DNA of 5,885 nucleotides from JACQHC01 sp035559715 (GTDB taxonomy: Bacteria > Gemmatimonadota > Gemmatimonadetes > Gemmatimonadales > GWC2-71-9). A model generated the notes under the pieces. The model searched no databases. It saw nothing but the letters and a program-made list of their open reading frames with translations, and was not told the DNA's origin. Positions 1 through 4,708 of the stretch are shown here, one piece after another; within the stretch, counting starts at the first letter, position 1, and each line of letters begins with the position of its first letter. The stretch lies in the NCBI GenBank assembly GCA_035559715.1, contig DATMAW010000179.1:1-5885 (forward strand). The letters are read 5' to 3'. Position numbers and translations under genes: made by a program.

Positions 1-155
1 GCCTGATACCAGTGATTCGCCGCGGCCGTTGTCACGCTCAGCGCCCGCGCGACCGCCGCCTGCGTTTCGCCACGCGCGAACATCTCGGCAGCCTGAAACC
101 GGCGTGCTTCCAACACAGCAAAATCCCGTCGGGATCCGCGGCTGGAGGTCGGCAT
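1..155 (-). CDS. IS630-like transposase, N-terminal fragment (cut by window edge)
   Basis: On the minus strand an ATG at 155 opens a frame that stays open to the left edge (51 complete codons). It begins MPTSSRGSRRDFAVLEARRF and continues through QAAEMFARGETQAAVARALS to an NHWYQA segment. This is the usual N-terminus of IS630-family transposases: a basic leader, an 'ExRR' helix, then a helix-turn-helix with 'G.tqa.vAr.L.V' and a W-Y after the recognition helix. The domain binds the element's ends; the DDE catalytic domain would lie left of the window. An in-frame TGA at 159-161 lies two codons upstream, so the ATG at 155 is the earliest possible start. No strong ribosome binding site is visible. 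A stand-alone HTH protein is the main alternative. The family is recognised from the HTH pattern only, since no DDE residue is visible. Confidence 0.7.
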   Translation of the reverse strand, partial: MPTSSRGSRRDFAVLEARRFQAAEMFARGETQAAVARALSVTTAAANHWYQ

Positions 156-206
156 GGCTCAGCATGAGATCGTACCCGTGAAATCCCCTAACTTATCCGC
201 GAGACC
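1..206 (-). mobile_element. Probable end of an IS630-type insertion sequence
   Basis: The transposase start at 155 is followed by about 50 bases containing, on the minus strand, GTCTCGCGGATAAGTTAGGG (185-204, directly 5' of the transposase leader). A short non-coding end carrying a terminal inverted repeat just ahead of the transposase gene is usual for this class. TA dinucleotides, the IS630 target, occur at 189-190 and 194-195. The exact boundary cannot be set because the other inverted repeat is outside the window; the right limit given here is a guess. Confidence 0.35.
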
Positions 207-271
207 CATTGAGCCAGAGCAGCGAAGGCCCAGCCACTCAGCAGTAAGATGGAGGCTGAAGGCAGGTGGCC

Positions 272-487
272 ATGCGAAACGAGTTCACGGCGTTCGTTGA
301 ACGGGACGGACCTTGGTATATCGCCTACAGCCCTGAGATCCCGGGCGCGAATGGTCAGGGCAAGACGAAGGCGGCGGCGCTGAAAAGCTTGGCCAACGCC
401 ATCGCCCTCATCTTGGAGGATCGGCGCAAGGACGGGCTGCGAGGAGTACCGGCGACGGTACGTCGGGAGAAGGTCGTCGTCGGGTGA
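272..487 (+). CDS. hicB: HicB-family antitoxin (type II toxin-antitoxin)
   Basis: A 71-residue protein from ATG 272 with the HicB hallmark: MRNEFTAFVERDGPWYIAYS, then PEIPGANGQGKT and LANAIALILEDRR. HicB is the antitoxin of the HicAB pair; its degenerate RNase H-like fold binds the HicA mRNA interferase and masks its active site. This is the short form, ending shortly after the LEDRR helix with no room for the C-terminal ribbon-helix-helix or HTH DNA-binding domain of longer HicBs. Autoregulation would therefore need another DNA-contacting surface. A GTG at 266 (adding M-A) is a possible start, with GGAGG at 251-255, and an in-frame stop at 257-259 rules out anything earlier. ATG 272 is preferred because relatives begin at MRNEF and AAGG at 259-262 is well spaced. 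The stop overlaps the GTG start of hicA, so the two are translationally coupled. Gene order is antitoxin first. Confidence 0.88.
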   Translation: MRNEFTAFVERDGPWYIAYSPEIPGANGQGKTKAAALKSLANAIALILEDRRKDGLRGVPATVRREKVVVG

Positions 488-684
488 AGCGTGGCGACCT
501 GCTTCGTCACCTCAGGAAGCACGGTTGCCATCTCAAACGCGAAGGCCGGTCGCACTCGCTCTGGACCAATCCTGGCACCGGCGCGATCGAGGCGGTGCCC
601 CGTCACGCCGAGAATCGGACGTCCTTGCTCGCAAGATATGTCGAGGTCTTTCTGTTCCGGAGATCGGCCGGTAAGCCTGGCTAA
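484..684 (+). CDS. hicA: HicA-family toxin, probably frameshifted near the C-terminus
   Basis: GTG 484 overlaps the hicB stop by four bases and opens a 66-residue frame. Residues 1-42 are typical HicA: KRGDLLRHLRKHGCHLKREG, then SHSLWTNP and VPRHAE. HicA is a small mRNA-cleaving toxin with a dsRNA-binding-like fold; His24, in the G-x-S-H stretch, is at the catalytic histidine position. The frame as read ends in LLARYVEVFLFRRSAGKPG, unlike the family. From base 636 the next frame reads ICRGLSVPEIGR and stops at 672-674, matching the family ending 'KICRDLGIPE'. One lost base around 631-636 would restore a protein of about 63 residues with a LAKIC junction. As written the toxin has the wrong last third and is probably weak or dead, unless the base is a sequencing or assembly error. 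Confidence 0.82.
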   Translation: MKRGDLLRHLRKHGCHLKREGRSHSLWTNPGTGAIEAVPRHAENRTSLLARYVEVFLFRRSAGKPG

Positions 685-751
685 CAAGCTGCTTGAGCAG
701 CCCGGCGTCGACCCGCCCGTGGACATCTTTCGCCGCCCAGCTCCGGCAGCT

Positions 752-767
752 CAACGCCGAGGCGTTG
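752..767. terminator. Hairpin between convergent genes, possible bidirectional terminator
   Basis: CAACGCC (752-758) and GGCGTTG (761-767) are perfect inverted repeats separated by GA. This allows a 6-bp stem with a CGAG tetraloop on the plus strand. The hairpin lies between the 3' end of hicA (674/684) and the 3' end of the minus-strand regulator (784), where a terminator is expected. No T-run follows on either strand, so it is not a textbook intrinsic terminator. The rest of 685-783 shows no gene. Confidence 0.35.
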
Positions 768-783
768 GCGACGAGAGGCGCGT

Positions 784-2364
784 CTACCGCAATCCTGCTT
801 TCCGCAGGCCCTCCAGATAACGCCCCATCAGCTCGGGTGTCTGCCACGGAGTGTTCGCTTTCACCCAGTCGATCGAGAGCTGGGGCTGCTCGCGGAGGAG
901 CATCGCGAGGAGCGAGCGCGCCTCGTCGATGTTCCCCGCCTGGGCCAGGCTCGCGCACCGCATGCGCTTCACGCCCTGAAAGCCAGCGCGCAGGCGCACC
1001 GCCTCGGTGGCATACCGGGCAGCGTCCGCGTATCGCCCGGCGGCAAAACTGGCAATCGCCAGTCCCCCGAGGAAGAGCGCCATGTCGGGGTCGAGGGGAC
1101 TGAGCCTGATGGCTTCCTCTGCGTGCTCGATCGCCTCGCGATCCTGCCCGGAGAACGCCAGTCCACGGCTGAGATGGGCGTGCGCGGCCGCGGAGTTGGG
1201 ATTGAGACCGACCGCCTGGCGGAACGCGGCGATCGCCTCCTCGGTCCGCTTTTCCATCAGGGCACAGTAACCGAGCGCGATGTGGGCCCAGGAATCGCGA
1301 TCGTCGAGCATGAGAGCGCGGCTGGCGTGCTCTCGGCCGGGCGGCAAGCCCTTGTCCCGGTCGATCCAGCCCATGTGGGCGGCGACCACCAGGCAGTACC
1401 CGAGCAGGCTGCGGGCAGGGGCGTAGTCTGGATAGGCCGCCGCGGCCCGTTGGAGCCCGTCGATCGCGATCTCGTAATCGCTGCCCGTCAGGCGCCAGAC
1501 GTTCGTGCGCGCCCGGGCCACGAGGTCCCACGCTCCCAGGTTCTCGGATGACTCGGAGGACGCCCGCAGACCCTCGGCGGCCAGGACCTGGGGCTCGATC
1601 GCGGCGGCGACGTGGCGGGTGATCTCGTCCTGCACGGCGAAGATATCGCCCAGCTCCCGGTCGTAGCGCTCCGCCCAGTGGTAGCCGCTCGTGACCGCAT
1701 CGATCAGCTGGGCGCTGATGCGCACCCGCGTGCCGGCCCGCCGCACGCTGCCTTCGAGCACGTAGCGCACGCCCAGCTCGCTCGCGACCTGCCTCACGTC
1801 CACCGCGCGGTGCTTGTAGACGAACGCGGAGTTCCGGGCGATCACGAACAGCCACCGGATACGGGCGAGCCCGGTCGTCAGGTCATCCGAGATGCCATCC
1901 GCGAAATACTCGTGCTCGGGATCGCCGCTCATGTTCGTGAACGGCAACACCACGATCGAGGGGCGGTCGGGCAGCGGAAGCGTGCCACGCCCGCGATGGT
2001 CCGCCGTCCGGCCGATCCACGACGGGGCATCCGGTGCACCGGTGGCTGGCGTCTCGACCTCGCGGACCTCGCCGACGAAACGAAGGCCCTTGCGGGGCAG
2101 GGTCTTGATCAGCCTCTGCTCGTCGCCCGTGTCGCCGATCGCGCTTCGAGCCGCGTTGATCCGCGTGAAGATCGCGGAATCCGAAACGATCCGCCCGGAC
2201 CACACGGACGCCAGCAGCTCGTCCTTGCTGACCACGCGGTCACGATGCCGGAGCAGGTGCTCCAGGAGATCGAAGACCTGGGGCTCCACGGGCACCAGCG
2301 TGCTCCCGCGGTGCAGCTCGCGGCGGTCCGTGTCGAGCGTGCAGTCCCCGAAGAGATACCGCAA
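784..2364 (-). CDS. Winged-helix TPR regulator with TolB/FlgO-like domain
   Basis: A 526-residue, apparently complete, soluble protein. Residues 1-100 form an OmpR/CadC-type winged-helix DNA-binding domain: MRYLFGDCTLDTDRREL, PQVFDLLEHLLRHRDRVVSK, and LIKTLPRKGLRFVGEV as the C-terminal hairpin. Residues 101-133 are a Pro/Gly-rich linker with no hydrophobic run, so it lacks the membrane segment of CadC. Residues 135-260 are the TolB-N/FlgO-like module of the COG5616 type (SIVVLPFTNMSGDPEHEYFA, YVLEGSVRR, ISAQLIDAVTSGYHWAERYD, VQDEIT). Residues of about 340-490 hold several TPR units (WAHIALGYCALMEKRTEEAI, AHLSRGLAFSGQDREAIEHA, AGRYADAARYATEAVRL), probably protein-binding. There is no receiver or cyclase domain. 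The start is TTG: an in-frame TGA at 2374-2376 leaves it as the first option and GAGG lies 7 nt upstream. It is divergent from the exported-protein cluster, so it may control that cluster and itself (inference). Its signal is unknown. Confidence 0.88.
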   Translation of the reverse strand: MRYLFGDCTLDTDRRELHRGSTLVPVEPQVFDLLEHLLRHRDRVVSKDELLASVWSGRIVSDSAIFTRINAARSAIGDTGDEQRLIKTLPRKGLRFVGEVREVETPATGAPDAPSWIGRTADHRGRGTLPLPDRPSIVVLPFTNMSGDPEHEYFADGISDDLTTGLARIRWLFVIARNSAFVYKHRAVDVRQVASELGVRYVLEGSVRRAGTRVRISAQLIDAVTSGYHWAERYDRELGDIFAVQDEITRHVAAAIEPQVLAAEGLRASSESSENLGAWDLVARARTNVWRLTGSDYEIAIDGLQRAAAAYPDYAPARSLLGYCLVVAAHMGWIDRDKGLPPGREHASRALMLDDRDSWAHIALGYCALMEKRTEEAIAAFRQAVGLNPNSAAAHAHLSRGLAFSGQDREAIEHAEEAIRLSPLDPDMALFLGGLAIASFAAGRYADAARYATEAVRLRAGFQGVKRMRCASLAQAGNIDEARSLLAMLLREQPQLSIDWVKANTPWQTPELMGRYLEGLRKAGLR

Positions 2365-2371
2365 GGGCCTA

Positions 2372-2375
2372 CCTC
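2372..2375 (-). promoter_or_regulatory. Ribosome binding site fixing a TTG start
   Basis: On the minus strand GAGG (2372-2375) is followed by seven bases and then TTG (2362-2364). With the in-frame stop at 2374-2376 just upstream, it decides the start of the winged-helix TPR regulator. Confidence 0.65.
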
Positions 2376-2380
2376 ACGAA

Positions 2381-2403
2381 CGCGCGGTCGACGACGTCGC
2401 GCG
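2381..2403. repeat. GC-rich inverted repeat in the divergent intergenic region
   Basis: CGCGCG at 2381-2386 and again at 2398-2403 flank a core that contains the perfect 8-bp palindrome CGACGTCG (2392-2399) and the overlapping GTCGAC (2387-2392). The structure sits 17 nt upstream of the regulator's start codon, in its likely 5' leader. It could be an operator for autoregulation or a leader hairpin. In DNA this GC-rich, chance symmetry is possible. Confidence 0.3.
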
Positions 2404-2405
2404 GG

Positions 2406-2416
2406 AGTCTAGCACA
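2406..2416 (-). promoter_or_regulatory. Candidate extended -10 for the TPR regulator
   Basis: The minus strand reads TGTGCTAGACT, an extended -10 shape (TG-C-TAGACT, 4 of 6 matches to TATAAT), about 42 nt upstream of the TTG start. No convincing -35 lies at 16-18 nt spacing. It is a weak call. No good promoter was found for the plus-strand cluster. Confidence 0.22.
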
Positions 2417-2526
2417 GCCGGCACCCAGGAAAGATCGAGCCGTCCTCAAGAGCAAAACAAGGCGTTCTCAAAGCGGGCCCGTACATCTCCTGCTACCGTT
2501 CCTGCGTCTCCGCACCAGTCAGCACC

Positions 2527-2533
2527 AGGAGGG
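2527..2533 (+). promoter_or_regulatory. Strong ribosome binding site for the cupin gene
   Basis: AGGAGGG lies six bases before ATG 2540. It is the strongest Shine-Dalgarno sequence in the window and chooses this start over the in-frame extension to 1892, which would run back into the opposite-strand regulator. Confidence 0.7.
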
Positions 2534-2539
2534 AGCACG

Positions 2540-3166
2540 ATGAAGCACGCGATCACCTGTCGCCGACCCGCCGTGGTTCTCATCGTCTCGCTCCTCGGGG
2601 CGGCACTGGCGCTGTTCCCTGCCCCCGGAGCGGCCCTCGCGGAACCGAAGTTCGTCATCAGGCCGGTGGCCGAGAAGAGGATCGCGCAGCTCCCGGCGGG
2701 CGACCTCTTCTGGCTCGTCGAGAACTTCCCGTCGCTCACAGCGGCGAAGGCGGCCGAGGGGCCGCTGTCCATGGCGTTCGAAGCGGGGGGCAAGGCGTGG
2801 CTCGTCACGCTCGGGCCGAAGAACGCATCCACCGCGGGCGGGAGCACGGTGGCGCAGATCGGGCCCCTGCCGCGGATCACTGCCTCCGAGTACATGCTCC
2901 GGGTCACCAACAGCGGCGGCCCTCCCGGGGCCAAGACCCCGGTGCACACACATCCGGGTCCGGAAGCCTTCTACGTGCTGGCCGGGCGCATGGGGCAGCG
3001 GACTCCGCACGGCGTGGCCTATGCCGAAGCGAACCAGCCCATGAACGGGCATGGCGCCGATACGCCGATGCAGGTGTTCAATGCCGGCGATACTGATCTG
3101 GATCAGATCGTCATGTTCGTGGTGGACGCCGCCAGGCCATTCAGCCAGCCTGCGAAGCTCGAATGA
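2540..3166 (+). CDS. Exported cupin-domain protein
   Basis: A 208-residue protein. Residues 1-34 are a signal peptide: basic KHAITCRRP, hydrophobic core AVVLIVSLLGAALALF, likely cleavage ALA|EP. Cupin motif 1 is perfect at 130-149 (G-x5-HTH-PGP-E-x6-G), giving metal-ligand candidates His136, His138 and Glu142. The motif 2 region (about 164-183) is altered: in GADTPMQVFNAGD the usual P-H-x3-N reads P-M-Q-V-F-N, with Met177 in place of the fourth metal ligand. The C-terminus has the MFVVDAARPFSQPAKL ending that I associate with small cupin-domain hypotheticals. A metal-binding or small-molecule-binding role outside the cytoplasm is likely; the substrate is unknown. The start has a strong Shine-Dalgarno sequence at 2527-2533. 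It is the first gene of a three-gene same-strand cluster, 37 nt ahead of the substrate-binding protein. Confidence 0.85.
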   Translation: MKHAITCRRPAVVLIVSLLGAALALFPAPGAALAEPKFVIRPVAEKRIAQLPAGDLFWLVENFPSLTAAKAAEGPLSMAFEAGGKAWLVTLGPKNASTAGGSTVAQIGPLPRITASEYMLRVTNSGGPPGAKTPVHTHPGPEAFYVLAGRMGQRTPHGVAYAEANQPMNGHGADTPMQVFNAGDTDLDQIVMFVVDAARPFSQPAKLE

Positions 3167-3186
3167 GCGCGGGAGACGGAGGCGGT

Positions 3187-3199
3187 GCGGCGAGGCCGC
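3187..3199 (+). promoter_or_regulatory. Hairpin enclosing the SBP ribosome binding site
   Basis: GCGGC (3187-3191), loop GAG, GCCGC (3195-3199) form a perfect 5-bp stem. An alternative pairing is GGCGG (3181-3185) with CCGCC (3196-3200). The GAGG Shine-Dalgarno (3192-3195) of the substrate-binding protein lies in the loop and first stem base, so folding could lower its translation. The structure is short and in GC-rich DNA, so it may be chance. Confidence 0.3.
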
Positions 3200-3203
3200 C
3201 GGC

Positions 3204-4196
3204 ATGAAACCGCTCGTGGTCGTGGCGTCGTTGTCGGCGTTCCTCGCGGCGCTGGTGGGTGCGGGACTCGCAGCCGGCTCCGCACACACGCCACGCAACA
3301 TCGTCCGGATCGGCATCCTCACGTCCGCATACATCACCTGGCACAATCAAACACGCGGGTTCCGGGACGGTCTGGCGGAACTGGGCCACATCGACGGGCG
3401 CGACGTCGTCTTTCACGTCTTCACGGGCCAGGGAGACTCCGCACGCCTGCCGGCGCTGGCCGCTGATCTCGTCCGCCTCAAGCCGGACTTGCTCTACTGT
3501 GTGGCCACCCCCGAGGCGCGAGCGTGCCAGAACGCGACCCGGACCATCCCGATCATCTTCACCCAGACCGGCGATCCCGTGAAGCTGGGCCTGGTGCAGA
3601 GCCTCGCCCGGCCCGGCGGCAACATCACGGGGATCGGAAGCTTGCGCGGCATGCTGGCCGGCAAGCGTCTCGAGGTGTTCAAGGAAGTCGTCCCGGCACT
3701 GCGACGGGTGCTGGTGACCTACGATCCCCGCGAGGACGAGGAGGCGGAGGCCGTGAGCGTCGCCAAGCAGGCGGCGGCAGCTCTCGGGCTCACGATTCTC
3801 GATCATCCGATCACGCACCCCCACGAGATCGAAGCAGGGCTCGACAGGCTGACGCACAGGGGTCGGGACGGCATTCTGATCGTCCAGGCGAATCCGAACC
3901 TCAACATCCCCGGCCGGAGCCTGGAGGTTGCGACCTCTTACGGGATCCCGACGATGTACACCAGTGCCTTCTGGGCTGAGCACGGCGCGCTGGCTTCCTA
4001 CGGCGCCAACGAGTTCCAGCAGGGACGACAGGCGGCGCGGCTCGCGCACAAGATCCTCGAGGGCACGTCTCCCGCCGAGATCCCCGTGGAACTCCCCACC
4101 GAGATCGAATTCGTCGTCAACGTCAGGACCGCGGAGCGCCTCGGTCTGAGGGTGCAGCCCGGAGTGTTGCTGCGGGCGGATCGCGTCATTCAGTAG
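3204..4196 (+). CDS. ABC transporter substrate-binding protein (PF04392 type)
   Basis: A 330-residue protein of the ABC_sub_bind family (COG2984), periplasm-binding-protein fold. Residues 1 to about 27 are a signal peptide (MKPLVVVASLSAFLAALVGA, likely cut near AGSA|HT); no lipobox Cys follows, so it is predicted to be soluble and periplasmic. Family landmarks: RIGILTS (35-41), GFRDGLAELGHIDGRDVVF (52-70), PIIFTQTGDPVKLGLVQSLA (116-135) with ARPGGNITGI, RLEVFKEVVP, YGIPTMYTSAFWAEHGALAS (246-265), and the C-terminal KILEGTSPAEIPVE with LPTEIEFVVNVRTAERLGL. Length is usual. ATG 3204 was chosen for GAGG at 3192-3195 and the signal peptide; the longer frame to 3051 overlaps the cupin gene. No permease or ATPase gene is in the window, so the transporter is distant, absent, or beyond the window. 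The ligand cannot be deduced; members are often annotated for amino acids or aromatic compounds without proof. Confidence 0.9.
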   Translation: MKPLVVVASLSAFLAALVGAGLAAGSAHTPRNIVRIGILTSAYITWHNQTRGFRDGLAELGHIDGRDVVFHVFTGQGDSARLPALAADLVRLKPDLLYCVATPEARACQNATRTIPIIFTQTGDPVKLGLVQSLARPGGNITGIGSLRGMLAGKRLEVFKEVVPALRRVLVTYDPREDEEAEAVSVAKQAAAALGLTILDHPITHPHEIEAGLDRLTHRGRDGILIVQANPNLNIPGRSLEVATSYGIPTMYTSAFWAEHGALASYGANEFQQGRQAARLAHKILEGTSPAEIPVELPTEIEFVVNVRTAERLGLRVQPGVLLRADRVIQ

Positions 4197-4211
4197 CGGC
4201 CGAAGAGCCGC
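4196..4211 (+). promoter_or_regulatory. Intercistronic hairpin before the FxLYD-like gene
   Basis: GCGGC (4196-4200), loop CGAAGA, GCCGC (4207-4211) form a 5-bp stem starting at the last base of the SBP stop codon and ending two bases before the AGGGGGG ribosome binding site (4213-4219). It uses the same stem sequence as the hairpin before the SBP gene. It may set relative expression or RNA stability within the cluster; chance is not excluded. Confidence 0.3.
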
Positions 4212-4223
4212 CAGGGGGGCGTC

Positions 4224-4643
4224 ATGAGGGCGATGCTGATCGGGCTGACCATCGGGCTTGCGGTCGTGGCGGCGTCTTTCGAGGCCGTCGACGCCGCCGA
4301 TCTGAGATCCAAGGTCAAGGTGGAACAGTCGTACGCGGGTCTCCACCCCGGGCTCGATCCCGGGTTGTACGTCTGCGCCGGCGGCCACCTTCACGTCAAG
4401 GGAACCGTCCAGAACCTCACGGACGTCACGCTGGCGTCCGTGACGATCGAGGGGAAGGCGTACGACAGCGCCGGCATGCTTCTCGGGACGGCCCGGCCGG
4501 CCAAGAAGTCTCCGCCTCTCGTATCCCTGAAGCCCGGGGAGAAGCGTGAGTTCGACCTCGAGTTCTTGACGGTGACCGGATCGAAGATCCACGAGGCGAA
4601 GAGACAGGAGATCGTCGTCATCGAGGCGAGGCCGGAGCGGTAG
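4224..4643 (+). CDS. Small exported FxLYD-like protein
   Basis: A 139-residue protein. Residues 1 to about 24 are a signal peptide (MRAMLIGLTIGLAVVAASFE, likely cut VDA|AD). Residues of about 55-125 look like an FxLYD/DUF3426-type Ig-like beta domain: LHVKGTVQNLTDVTLASVTI (56-75), EGKAYDSAGMLLGTA, then LKPGEKREFDLEF (102-114), the usual 'G.v.N.t...v.V....yd..G..l......L.PG....F' pattern. Such domains are found on extracytoplasmic proteins, mostly of unknown role. A single Cys (51) precedes the domain. No lipobox is present. AGGGGGG at 4213-4219 is the ribosome binding site, four bases from the ATG. It is 27 nt behind the substrate-binding protein, so probably co-transcribed, and it is the last gene of the cluster before a convergent gene. 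The domain call rests on pattern only. Confidence 0.78.
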   Translation: MRAMLIGLTIGLAVVAASFEAVDAADLRSKVKVEQSYAGLHPGLDPGLYVCAGGHLHVKGTVQNLTDVTLASVTIEGKAYDSAGMLLGTARPAKKSPPLVSLKPGEKREFDLEFLTVTGSKIHEAKRQEIVVIEARPER

Positions 4644-4658
4644 GGAGGATCAGCGCGA

Positions 4659-4697
4659 GACGCCGGGGTCCCGCCGGACTGCTCGTCACCCGGCGTC
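4659..4697. terminator. Inverted repeat between convergent genes, possible terminator
   Basis: GACGCCGGG (4659-4667) and CCCGGCGTC (4689-4697) are a perfect 9-bp inverted repeat around a 21-base loop. It lies between the ends of the exported-protein cluster (4643) and the acyl-CoA dehydrogenase gene (4709), where it could serve both directions. There is no T-run on either side, and the loop is longer than usual, so termination might be factor-dependent. Moderate-to-low confidence. Confidence 0.4.
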
Positions 4698-4708
4698 GCC
4701 GCCGCCGC

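Noticed and set aside
610..630. Possible second indel in hicA (an extra A would give VPRHAEIGRP, resembling the family's HxEI)
   Set aside because: It would need further compensating changes before the downstream LLA stretch; the single shift near 631-636 already explains the C-terminus.
688..701. GCTGC-TTGA-GCAGC hairpin just after hicA
   Set aside because: Only five base pairs and no T-run; the better-placed repeat at 752-767 is the stronger terminator candidate.
533..1855. 440-codon minus-strand open frame overlapping the TPR regulator
   Set aside because: It is Arg/Gly/Pro-rich low-complexity translation in another frame of the regulator on the same strand, with no family features; a GC-rich shadow.
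1612..2412. 266-codon plus-strand frame antisense to the TPR regulator
   Set aside because: No domain or ribosome binding site; it is the complement of a well-supported gene.
1892..2539. Upstream in-frame extension of the cupin gene
   Set aside because: It would overlap the regulator on the other strand; the strong Shine-Dalgarno at 2527 and the signal peptide fix the start at 2540.
3051..3203. Upstream in-frame extension of the SBP gene
   Set aside because: It overlaps the cupin gene and would hide the signal peptide; ATG 3204 has a ribosome binding site and the expected N-terminus.
3141..4592. 483-codon antisense frame across the SBP and FxLYD-like genes
   Set aside because: It mirrors the plus-strand genes, has no recognisable domain, and the plus-strand frames have family motifs, signal peptides and ribosome binding sites.
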